Of a stretch of 64,000 bases of DNA, positions 30,717 through 41,501 are shown one piece after another (position 1 is the first letter of the stretch; each line of letters starts with the position of its first letter). The stretch spans positions 1-64,000 of the forward strand of contig LUCM01004349.1 in NCBI GenBank assembly GCA_008360955.1, in the 5' to 3' direction. Under the pieces are notes generated by a model. The model was not told where the DNA came from and did no database searches. It was given only the letters and a program-made list of their open reading frames with translations. This DNA comes from Fasciolopsis buskii. Taxonomy: Eukaryota > Platyhelminthes > Trematoda > Plagiorchiida > Fasciolidae. The translations under genes and the position numbers were made by a program.

Positions 30717-33700
30717 CTGAACTTAAGCAACGAGCTATGTTAAGGATCCAATTGCACCAACTTATTATTCATCGAAGACAGAAATAAGAAAAGAATCTTT
30801 GTACGGAAATCTAAGTGAATCAGCAATAGTTGTCTAAACGGAGACTAGTAGAACCGTAAGTATTTGCAAAATGCTCCGCCTACTGCGACGTGTCATTTCC
30901 ACCTGAAGTCCGTGAAAATGGATCGAATGGTCGAGCTTATTGGCAGCTCAAAAGCGAAATTGCTTAGCAAATTGTGCATAGACCGAAGTGAGTGGATCGA
31001 TTGGTTTTGACCTCTTGTCAGGAAAACCAATAACTCAGGTATCAGCTTTTACTAGGTGGACCTGAAGCACAATGACTAAGTGCACCAAGTCTGACTGAAC
31101 CCCCCAGGTTTCAGTTTTCGGAAAATATGCGACGATTCCAAATGTTTTAATACTTGAAACCAAAATCTTGTCAGTTCAAGGATTTCGGTTAAGTCGATTG
31201 TTCCTATCCACTTTATCGAAATATTGACTTTGTTGGCCAGTGACTAGTTGGAATGCAAATGTGTTAATATGCCTTTGGTAATGGAATAAAAGAGCAAAAG
31301 TTTGGCGGAAATAATTTCAAAACGTCAAGATGTCCGTGCAGAAGGCTCATAAGAGCATATATCCGAAGTTGTATGTCTTTGGGGTGGTACGGAGGACCAC
31401 ACTGTGAAATATATCTTGGTCAAGAGGAGCCTCTCCAAAATGCACGGTTCTGGTTTTTGAAATGAATTTTATCCATTTTTTCGTAACTAGTTGCCACTCA
31501 CTGCCGTTCCGATAATGAAATACAAGAGTAACCTTTCTTATCCACCAAAAATCTTTTATCGTGTGCAGGCAGAGCGCCTAAATATAATTGATGGTACTTC
31601 AAGCATATCTCACGTAGCTCCAGTAGATCAAATCACATTGTATCAATCCTTCATAGGCTTGGATTACACATGCGTCGACAGTAACGTAAAGTAACCAATA
31701 CACGGCATTTTTACGTACATAAGAATGATAGATTAACTTTGAGGAAAATTACAATACCGTGTGTGATAATAAATTGCATCAAAGTTTTTGCATCCCGGGG
31801 CGGATGAGAATAGCGAGAAATCTATCGACTAAAATTGTAGCGTTTGCTTCCCCAACCCCAGTGACGCTTACAGCCAAAATTTGATCAAATTTCAGATTCT
31901 TTGTAAGTCCCTTCATATTTGGATGTATACCGCGACTGTAGTACAACCTATCTGGTCCCTAGCTTGTTTTGTAATGGTTTGCCCCATTGGAGTCTATTTT
32001 CAACGGAATATCCTGCTCTCTAATTGTGGACAAGTGGTTGAGCCCGATGTCCCTGACCAGAGTTACTGATGAGGAAGTCACATTCCTCTCTTACTATGGA
32101 TTCCAAAAGGTAGTTTACATTTGCGCTTCATTCCACAATACCATTGGTAATATTTTTTACGTCCTAGGCTTCCTGGTGAAATGAAATACATCAATTTTCT
32201 TTGAGTTCACTTGATTAGTTTACGATACCCGATATGATGCGGCTATGCTGCAAACCTCCGCTGGCCTGCATAAATTCTGTCCTCGGCCCTACTTCTTTAC
32301 CGTCCCAGCAGAACGACGTAGTTTTCTAACCTATTCAGTTGTAGTATTCTCAAGATCTACAGCAAAAATGACGCTCGACACATTCAACGCCGATTACTCT
32401 TACACACTAGCCAAAAGCCCGACTGATAAGGAACAGAGTGTAGTGTCCACCGTGGTTCGTTCTTCAGGCAAGTTTACAGAGTATACATAGGTCAATCAAC
32501 CAGAAGGGAGAAACAGCCAATCAGGGATGTGGTTAGTCTTCGGGGCAACTCTCTTTGGTTTGTCTTCTATGTCTTCCTTTCCTGATGTTCGCCTGCAATA
32601 AGAAAGAGTGAACAACCGTTAATCATCGGAGATCATACTGTTCCTATCTTAACTTTTATAACACAGGCAAGTGTTAAACGATGCGCGCACCCGGATGATG
32701 CCTCGATAAAACATCCGGTTTGGTTAACCTAACTTGTTTGCGCTGAAATCTCACGGAAGAGTAAAAACTGCGACAAATCCGTTCACCACAGTACATTGAG
32801 GCTGCTCGCTATCTAGGGTAAGCTTTTTTATTTTTCCTCTCAGCTTCAGAGATAGAAGACTGCATAAAAACTCTTACGTCAGCATGGAAACTCCGATGAC
32901 AGCGCGCACACCATCTAAGCTTGTAAATTAATCAGAAATGGACATTGAACAGATTTCTGTGACTAAAACTGAAGTTGAATTCGGCCTAGGATCCTAGGGT
33001 TCAATCTTTAAAAAATGCACTGAAGCTGAATAGTTTGTGATCGTGATATGTTCTGCGCATACCCATTAAATGATTACCTCGTTGTACGCTATTCACCAAG
33101 ACAGGCAAATGGTCGGCGATGAACGGCCGGTGACATGAAAAAAGTATGAAAACCCCATCCAGTCCTGTGTAGATCGAGTGAAGTTACGGGTTTGTGATCC
33201 ATGGGGTCCCCAAGAACGAGAATTGGAGACAAAAGGTGATATGGATCAGTGACATCCTTCCATTTAAAATCTTTCTCCTTCTGGAAAGTTACCCATCCTA
33301 GTACCTTGCAACTGATCTTTCAGTACTTCCCGTTTATTTGTTTTGAGTTGGTGGTCCTGTTAGGCATCAATCAGAACCGGAGCAGGTTGACACAAAGACG
33401 CTGTGTACACGGAGTTAGGTATACCCCCGGCGCACACACCTACGAGGTAGCAAGGTATTGAAATATCTATCAACTGAGACCAGAACCTCTCCCCTTTGAT
33501 AATTTAGTCAACCTCAAACTGGGATCTTCAGCGAAAAGTCGGGTAAACGTTAGCATGCCAATCCTATCACATTTGATCTCAGGGTAGTGCCTGCTACTGG
33601 GGGCAGCCTTAGGTTGCGGATAGGGGGACGGCCACCATCCAGGTGGTTAACCGAGAATAAGGTAGGCCCCATCCCACCAAATAAGCGGCCTCCAACAAGA

Positions 33701-34593
33701 AGTGGTAGTGTCGAGGACGCGGCAAGTTTTCTCATGAGAGGCGATCAAACTAAAAAAGTCACAAGAGCCCGCTGGTGACACTGTGACGTGGTGAGTGTGG
33801 CCCGCCAACCAAATATGGCCATTGCCCTATATCACATTTCACTGAGCCAGCGAGGTCTTTCAGAAGACCCGTATGAACCTACCCAATGGCTACCGGCTCG
33901 TTTCGAATGATTCTACGAAATTGCAAAAAGCGCTTGAATGTGCAAACGCAAGAGATGCGTGCTCGAATGAAAAGCATACTCGGAACTGAACGACCGAGAA
34001 GTACGACAGAATGCAATGCATAAAGCATGACTATGATTGTTCTCACTCGAAAGAATTTCCACCACGTACAACTGTTTCCTCATGAGGAAGGCTGTTTGAG
34101 CCGGCCGCAGAAAATGTAGCTGTGGTGCCCACAATTCTAAATTTCTCCTTTGGCGAGTGGCAAAAATGGACAAAAAGGAACAGAATCTGTTCAAGTCTAA
34201 ACTAAGGTAGCATCCTATTCATTAGGGCCAACTGGCGCTTTTGTGGCCACAGGGCTGTTTTATGACTATCCATGGGATTTCATCCTTATCGCTCCGGAGA
34301 TGTCGCCTAGCGAACAAGCCAACAACGGTTCTGGTCTCTGCTTTGAGAAAGCAGGGTCAGTTATTTAAATCAACACTATCATTGATACTTCAATCAGGGC
34401 AAATTTAATCTCCAATCAAACACGAGAGTGGTTTCCATCGGGTAGCATTGGAGACAGATGACGTCCTTGGTATTGATGGGCAGGATAAAATAGCTAACGA
34501 TTATCGGATAAACTGAAAAATCATAACGCAGTAGTAATTAGTGCACTTTCCTCAAACTTTTGAGGATGAGAATTTCCCGAGGCAGAAATTTAC
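30717..34593. other. Intergenic stretch, no gene recognised
   Basis: A GC-richer patch at about 33580-33910 gives a plus-strand frame with PATGGSLRLRIGGRPPSRW and a matching antisense frame, and a minus-strand frame follows at 33913-34194. These may be pieces of an unidentified repeat. The 5' exons of the TMEM231-like locus would be expected on the minus strand here, but I could not identify them. Confidence 0.35.
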
Positions 34594-35125
34594 CCGTTAT
34601 TGTATTGTATTATATTGTATAGACTTTTGCGTACAATCAATAGTGTCGCATTTCAGTCAGAAAATGTGAAGGTAAAAATAAAATAAGGGGGAATAAGTAA
34701 ATAAAATAAAAATACACTCATCGCCTCGTAGAAAAAATATAAAATAACCCATCCAGGAATAATCATAACACATTATGGTAGGCTGCTCAGGAATTCGACT
34801 GAAACCCGGTCACGGTTTGTCAAAATGCGCGCTAAATAGGGACACTGGAAGGTATGGGACGAAAAGCGGATTGTGTAGAAATATGAGAGTGACACTTTGA
34901 AAAATCGTTGTGCAGAGGGTGCGTGGGATCAGAAAGAATTTTGTTAGCAAGTTTATCACGTGCTGACAACTGTTGATCACATAGATTAAGGGACAATTCA
35001 GTTGGTGGTGCGAAAGACGCGGCTAATAATTGGTAACCCCGGCCTGGATATATACCTGGAGAACCGCAAAGGAGGACTGGGAAACATATTGGTATGCAAA
35101 TCGAGGGATGGTGCCTTGTTTGCAC
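34594..35125 (-). mobile_element. Jockey/CR1-like LINE 3' end, minus copy
   Basis: On the minus strand the frame reads PGRGYQLLAASFAPPTELSL, CDQQLSARDKLANKIL, SDPTHPLHNDFSKCHSHIST and AFRPIPS. It ends in a 3' region with TATTGATTGTACGCAAAAGTC and a TACAA-type tail at 34594-34620. It is the better preserved relative of 17796-18590 and keeps the CDQQLSARDKL segment that is degraded there. Only the C-terminus and 3' untranslated region are present, as expected from 5' truncation during target-primed reverse transcription. Confidence 0.7.
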
Positions 35126-36499
35126 ATGTACTCTATCAAAAGGTGGTTAGTTTTTGGACTCACTGGTGCTTGTTAAGTGGATGAGGTCATGGCGTTTGGA
35201 CATGGCGGTCGCTGGTTGGAATGCTCCCGTCGCCGATTAGCTTTCTCACTTGGCACCCTTCTGTTGGCCGCGGCTCCCTTCCTGAAAATAATGTAATCTG
35301 TTATGTCATTAATTAAGGGAATAAAGATAAAAAGTAAGACCAAAAAGCGATCTGCAAAGGAGACAGAAAGACATTGTGAGAGCGAAGAAAGGCTAGGGCG
35401 GCTGTCCATAACTGTTTATAGTTGAGTTCTCTGTCTTGGGAAATGGATAAAGATCGCACAAAGCACAACCAGGTACTGGACAAGTGCTAGGGAGACTAAA
35501 ATTGCCGACTGTAAAATGAACAGTGTAATTCAGGAGGCAACAAGTAGTGTAATGCTGGAGTCAATATATGCTACTGTCGATTGTGAACAAGGGGGGAAAA
35601 TGTGAAACCAACTGCCTATTACAGTTCCATGATGACGAAATTCCGGTTCTCGCAGTTAGCTGAGTTTCCTGCCTCTCATTCTGTAGATGTGCGACGTTTC
35701 CATTCAATAAAAGGAAATTTCTCGGCGGTTAAGCTTGTCTGTTCTCATTTGAGATATTGTGGAAGCCGTCACCAATCTAGAGGCAGGATTAACTCACTCG
35801 AGAGCAGATTTCGGAACAGCGAATGGGTGACACACTTATCAGCCCCAATGTTTCTATCCCCTCTTTGCACATATTTTTGATGGCATATAAAGTACAAAAA
35901 TGTTTGCAAGACAACAAACATAATTAGCATTTTGATAAAAGTTTGGTGGATGCTGAATCGTCGTTATCCTGGTTGAATGTCAGCAAAATTGTGGCGTTAT
36001 CGCACGGGTTATGTTGATCGATAAGGTAAGCAAATAATGCCCCATGACAAGATCAGTTAATAGTGATGGGCCCAATTAGCCAGGAGGCTGATCAACCGCT
36101 GAATGTTTTGGTTCACTAAACACGCTTGTTTTTGGTTGACTTCGTCTTTTTTTACGCTAGAGTTAGTGGTAGCTGGTGATAAAAAATCGGACATTGGATG
36201 CATCAGCAATCGACTAGTTAATATTAGAGCTGACGGCTGTTCCCCCTTTTGCGTTTTGAAGCACTGTTACTGAGACCTTTGCCATCATATTCTACCAATA
36301 CTACGATGTCGAAAGTCTTGGCACATCTGACCGCATGGGTCACGTGTATGAAACGTTTCAACGAAAACTCCACCCCCGATTGATAATCGAATATCACACA
36401 GACGCCACTGGTGTCTCAAAATGGTGAATCCTTATCGAGTCTTCTATATGGGCCATGACACTATCTTATGTGAAGCGACCTGGTAAGGTGCAGCCACCT
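35126..36499. other. Intergenic stretch, no gene recognised
   Basis: Probably includes degraded C-terminal sequence of the minus-strand LINE that is recognisable from 36500 onward, but no clear words could be read. A 92-codon plus-strand frame at 35602-35880 has no recognised domain. Confidence 0.35.
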
Positions 36500-37440
36500 A
36501 ATTAACTTAACTCATCTACTTCTAAAAACTCATCCCCTTGGTAAACAGGGTTCGGGCTCCGGGCATGCAGTTCTATGACGGCATTTTCCAATTTTGGAGG
36601 TGCAAATGCATCCCAAACACAGCTGCATTGTCTTTTAGGTCACCGAGGAAAATCTATACCTTACTTGGGTCTTCATTAGAAAGGTCAACTTCGTCCGCAT
36701 TTTCCTAGTCAGACAGTTCCGTGTCTGATCAAATACGAGCGTTACTATTCCTACATGAGATTACCGCGTTTTCCGTAATCAGTTCAGTCGTAAATTTGGG
36801 GTGGAAGGATGTGGTTTGGTCACCTTGGAGAACGCCATTACTTGTGGTGGACATGAATGAGAGACTGCCAGATTCAGCCAGAATCAGCTTCAACAGTTTG
36901 CGTTGAACAATTCAGAGAGAAAAGAGTTTTTCTGGCACACTTTTGACTGAGAAGCACCACAACAGAAAACCAAGATCATTTGTCTTGAAGCTCCCTTCTG
37001 GATTAAGAAAGTCAGAGATCGTGGGTCCACGAAGGGTCTCGCGGCGTTCAGACTCTTGTCGTGTAAAGAAGAAGTGGTCAACCTAAGCCCAAGTTATTTC
37101 TCATGCGCACACTGTCAGCGAGCACTAGATGCCATATTTGCCGCACTAATTCCCCTATGATTTTCGCACGAGGGGTATCAGTTCTATCGTAAATCGGTAC
37201 GATCACTGATTCACCTCAGTCCTTAAGAATCAGTTTCTTTACCCAGGCTGGTCCCATGTTTTTGCGCACTCTGATGTTAACACTTCTACACTGTTTTTGA
37301 AAGAAGAGGGAGGACAACCCAACTGGTCCAGCTCCCTTACTCTTTTAGAAACTCCATCATTCGGATAACCTTTATTTCTGATGGAAGACTGACATCTAAC
37401 CGCATCTTTTCATTATTTAGGAAGGAAACTGCTCTCGTCA
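36500..37440 (-). mobile_element. RTE-like LINE reverse transcriptase (decayed, minus)
   Basis: On the minus strand, broken frames read AGPVGLSSLFFQKQCRSVNI and GESVIVPIYDRTDTPRAKII. These correspond to the AxGPDGLPxxLFK and WGESVIVPIYKKGDR boxes. Further on are NGVLQGDQT (GVRQGCPL box), NADEVDLSNEDPSKV where the YADD catalytic box is changed to NADE, and VFGMHLHLQNWKMPS (FGMxFxPSKCK box). Many stops and a mutated catalytic box make it inactive. Confidence 0.65.
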
Positions 37441-39784
37441 AAAAGCTATCAATTGAAGAAGTTGACCTATATGAGTAGAAGTTCCATTTGCTGATTGGAC
37501 CAGCTAAAATACTCTTTGCTCGACGCTATAGGCGACGTTCCTGAGATGAACCAATGAGTCATCGGATCGCTTGATCATCAACTTGGATTCGACATTCGTG
37601 AACCAGTACTCGCAGTTAGTCGGTAAAGGTTGCTACTGGAGTCCGAAGCTTTCCCCGTCCCGAATTTGCATATTCATCATGGTTCGCAGTAATTTTTAAG
37701 GCTCTCGGTCAGCTGACTTCTCGAGAATTTGCATTGCTAGTAGTGCGGGTTGAGGACTTCTCCTGCGATGGACTAAAAATTCCCCCCAACCATTCATTCC
37801 ACTTCATCCGTGCCCTATCTCGTCAGTAGAACGAGTCGGTCTTCGCAAATAGATTCTGCAAAAAAAAACATTGTACTTTCATTCGGACTCAGCCTTTGTT
37901 TCCCGACCTGTTATCTTTGTAATTACGGAATGCACACAACTCACAGGGATTTCTTTTCACTACCACCTAAAAGAGCATTTTGGTAAATGGGTATACAAAA
38001 CGGCGAGTACAGTTTGTATGTGCAATTGGATCGTGCATCGCAGCACTCAACCAAACAGCTGTCTGTTAAACCGGTAATATCAAACGTAAAACATGTGTAT
38101 GTGTATATGGGTGTTCGTTCCCGAAACTTAGTAAGGGATGTGAGGGCAACGAAATAGTTTCTGTTAGTTTTTTGATTGCAGATGCAATCATGTAACACAG
38201 ACCCGCCGAGTACTAGTGTGATTTTTCCTGCACTGGATTGGTACTCACTTCTGATTCGTAATTTAACTGATATCAGTGAAGGCATACCGCGGTCTGTAAG
38301 ACACAAATATACGGTGAATGTCCATCCAGTGGTGTACTACGGAAATGATCAAGTAGCTTAAATGAACACTATGTTGAACCGGATTAACAGCGTAGATAAC
38401 ACTTCAGTACGAACATCGTATGCACTTGATGCGAACAGCACCATGATCAAGTAATATCATGTTATCTCCAAGTTGCACTAGCATACTTCGGTAACGAGGA
38501 TTTATTCCTGCTATACTGGAAAATTACATATAATTGCCGCTACGGATCCCATTTGCCCTCACGTGGGTGTTTCTGAAGTGCACAAAGTTCTTTCGATTTT
38601 AGCCGCTGGCTTTTATTTGATTTGCACAGTTTACGCTGTGATATTCCTTTTCGATGTCAGTTCCGGGCATACTGCCCCGTTTTATCGATTTATTGGTGAG
38701 GTACCTTACCACAATAAAACTTTTGTTCTCTTTCCAGTGTGAACTGGTTTTACGATACTTTATCCAAGCCAACTGAAACTACGAGTGTTCAGTAACTTTT
38801 CGATGAAATTTTTACCAATAGTGATGTAATATTCTTCCATTTTGGAAGAAGTGTCAACATTTTGAACAAATACGTAGTTCTGTTATTGTGCATAAAATAA
38901 TAATGAAATAAAATGTTATTTTTCCACGGTAAAAACGTTTCTTTCAAAATAGAACCATAAGAGGATGAGGTCATATGTATATATTATATATAATGTATAT
39001 ATGGATGGATGGATGGTAAAACACCCTCGCTTAAGGAAGTAGAACGCCCTTCATCTGCAGTTAGCATTATGAAATCTCTGGGCCTACTTCAAGTCAACGA
39101 TGGTGAAAACTTTGGGTATAATATCTTCCATTACAGGACAAGCATTTCGCTCGTTAAGTTCATCACATGAAAAGACTTGTAAGAGCCATGTGCACGTCTT
39201 GCCATGATTCTGCAAGCACTAGGTGTTGGCCTATCGGAGACCAGGATAGAGTAATAAATCTACTGTAATAACACTGCCTTAAACAGCTCTGCATCTGAAA
39301 AGACCCAAGTTAATTGGAAGTCAACTGAGAAACACTAGGGTGTTGGGCGCGCACAACATCATCTGACATTGGAAGATTAGTGGGAGGACGTTCTATTCAT
39401 TATTGCAAGAAAAATCATAGTCAACTGCGTGGATGGTCTACCTCACTAATAGCGTGGTTAGTAAAAACGGAAACGAATATAATCAACTAAAGTCCCGAAA
39501 TAGGCTGAACAGTGTCATATAGAGGGACGTTGTTTAGTTGTGTTTACCACTCTGACAAACTCCATCTACTGGCTCAGATACATTGTTTAAACTGTTCCCT
39601 TCTTCGCTTTTCGAAATAACTGGTGGTAACAAAAGAGTGTATATCTTTCGTTTGCTTGTTTGTATGCATTCCTATATGTGTGCTTGGGTGTCATATGCAA
39701 GTTAGATCTTATGTATGTAGCCGCTTTTGAGATCAATTATGAACAGTCGATAATTACTTGACCTTACGATTCCAACGTTTGTAG
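37441..39784. other. Intergenic stretch, no gene recognised
   Basis: Minus-strand open segments near 38260-38510 have a good acceptor-like TTTGTGTCTTACAG and a GTGAGTACC donor bounding a 45-base segment that reads RGMPSLISVKLRIR. No neighbouring exon could be linked. A GGAT microsatellite lies at 38974-39016. Confidence 0.35.
38974..39016. repeat. AT-rich and (GGAT)n simple repeat
   Basis: A TA-rich run leads directly into four ATGG/GGAT units. Confidence 0.7.
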
Positions 39785-39904
39785 AAGAGGAGGGTAAAAT
39801 TAAAAGTAACCTCAGAAGCGATTCGATCTACCGATCTCATTGAAGTCCGAATATATGCAGTTGATCGTCGTTTCAACCACCGATCGTTTTTCACGACCAC
39901 CGAA

Positions 39905-41263
39905 ATGGCCAGTAGTTTATACAGAACACGACCTGTTCACATTCCAGTACCTAAATTATATGGATATAAAATCATTGATCAGCATGCTCAGTCAGAGTTG
40001 ATCGAAAGACTTTCTCGCCCTACAATATCCATATTACAGGCTCAAATTCATGCAGCTTGGCAGAGTGTAAATCAGTTCCACGGAAAAAGTCTGCCGTTAA
40101 AAAAAACAGTGAAAAATAGAGTGCTTCCGACGCAACCGGACCGGCCCGCTGTTCCGACAGTTGGAAAATTAGCCAAATCGAATGGTAAACAGTTAACAAT
40201 CAAAATGGCCGGTGAAGACTTTCTGAATTCAAAACTATGCGCACTCAGTGTGGATACCAAAAGTACGGACACCCATGAATCATCTGCGAGGCCTATGGAT
40301 TTGCTGCAGATTACCGACTATCACCTGGTCGATACAGAACGGAATAATATAAATTTGCAATGGCCGAAAGAAATGCATATCTCCCCACTCCATCCACCTT
40401 GCACTTGTCCTCGTGGTGTGGCATTATTCCGTGCCGAAATGGATCGATGGAGAGAAACACACGTCTGTGTCCATTCGATGACTCGGCCGTCCACTCCCCG
40501 TAGCACGTGTACGCATTTCCTGACGCCCGATCCTATCGAATGGAAAACTGTTCGTCGTATTGTGCGTCGCTTGAATGATAGCCAAACAATAGCCAGTGCA
40601 ATCCGACGGAAAGAGAACTCTCGCTGTAAACGGCGGTCTCCAGTCGACCCTAGAACGGCTCCATTGAAAGGGGTGGGTTACAAACAGGCCTCACAAAACG
40701 GTTCTTCTGTAAAATCTCCCCGAACTAGATCTAGTCTATTTGACAAATCTGGTCAATTTAAAACCCAAATTTACGTTGGTCGATTTCAACAGGAACACCG
40801 ACTAGAACAAGATTTGAAGCGGCTGTCACGTCCGACTACAGCCAGCAGTTTTAAACAACGTGGTAGCTGTCCAATTTGTGATCATTCTCCAGGGGAAAGG
40901 ACCATATTGGGAGTTGAATATGCCGGTTTTGCGAGACGTGAGGCCAATCGTCCAGGAGATCGGAAAGAAGAAATCCGTCTGATCAAACGTATTAGTCGAC
41001 CCACTTGTTCCATTTCGGCGGATCATATTTGTTGCAAGCATTCTCGTGAGTGGACGAAAACACCAACTATTTCTTGGAATGAAGGATCTCGAACCTACAT
41101 AAGCGGTGAGGAGATTGTTCAACGGATCGCTCAGTCGCAAAAATACCTCCCACTACTCAGTGGTCTACCACGTAGCTCTAGTGTGAATTCAATCACTAAA
41201 CGTCTATCCTCAGGAAAATGCTCACGTGCGACATGGCAAAGTCCCACAAAATTGATCGATTAG
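39905..41263 (+). CDS. Uncharacterised 452-residue protein with [LI]xR[LI]SRPT repeats
   Basis: An intact single-exon frame of 452 codons, the second longest in the window, starts at an ATG in a fair context (CCGAAATGGCC) and ends in TAG. The frame is open for 39 more codons upstream of the ATG (from a TAG at 39782), so an upstream exon or earlier non-ATG sequence could extend it. A short motif recurs: LIERLSRPT (32-40), LKRLSRPTT (304-312), LIKRISRPT (359-367), with degenerate versions IVRRLNDSQ (219-227) and IVQRIAQSQ (404-412). There are Cys-rich spots at CTCPRG (166-171) and CPICDHSPGER (322-332). It is rich in Arg, Ser and Thr, with no signal peptide or membrane span. Repeated RLSxPT-type motifs occur in some sperm and axonemal proteins, but I cannot assign a family. 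Confidence 0.75.
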   Translation: MASSLYRTRPVHIPVPKLYGYKIIDQHAQSELIERLSRPTISILQAQIHAAWQSVNQFHGKSLPLKKTVKNRVLPTQPDRPAVPTVGKLAKSNGKQLTIKMAGEDFLNSKLCALSVDTKSTDTHESSARPMDLLQITDYHLVDTERNNINLQWPKEMHISPLHPPCTCPRGVALFRAEMDRWRETHVCVHSMTRPSTPRSTCTHFLTPDPIEWKTVRRIVRRLNDSQTIASAIRRKENSRCKRRSPVDPRTAPLKGVGYKQASQNGSSVKSPRTRSSLFDKSGQFKTQIYVGRFQQEHRLEQDLKRLSRPTTASSFKQRGSCPICDHSPGERTILGVEYAGFARREANRPGDRKEEIRLIKRISRPTCSISADHICCKHSREWTKTPTISWNEGSRTYISGEEIVQRIAQSQKYLPLLSGLPRSSSVNSITKRLSSGKCSRATWQSPTKLID

Positions 41264-41495
41264 ATTTCAGACGAGATTCATGGATGAAATTTGAACAAAA
41301 AAGCCAGTACTGTTGTTACTGTCTAGTGTATTCTATTTTCTCTCTATGTCTGATGTTTTCGTCAGTTGACGGAATTTGCTATTCTATACTAACATCGACA
41401 TTGGTGAGTTGAGAAATGACCACGGAACATATCACACCACTTACCATTTATTCGCGGCAGACCGAAGTTCTTTCCATAGGAAGCCACTGCAAGAG

Positions 41496-41501
41496 ATTAA
41501 A
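41496..41501 (+). promoter_or_regulatory. Possible polyadenylation signal ATTAAA
   Basis: The common variant hexamer ATTAAA lies 233 bases after the stop of the 452-codon gene. No AATAAA was found closer. A weak assignment. Confidence 0.3.
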
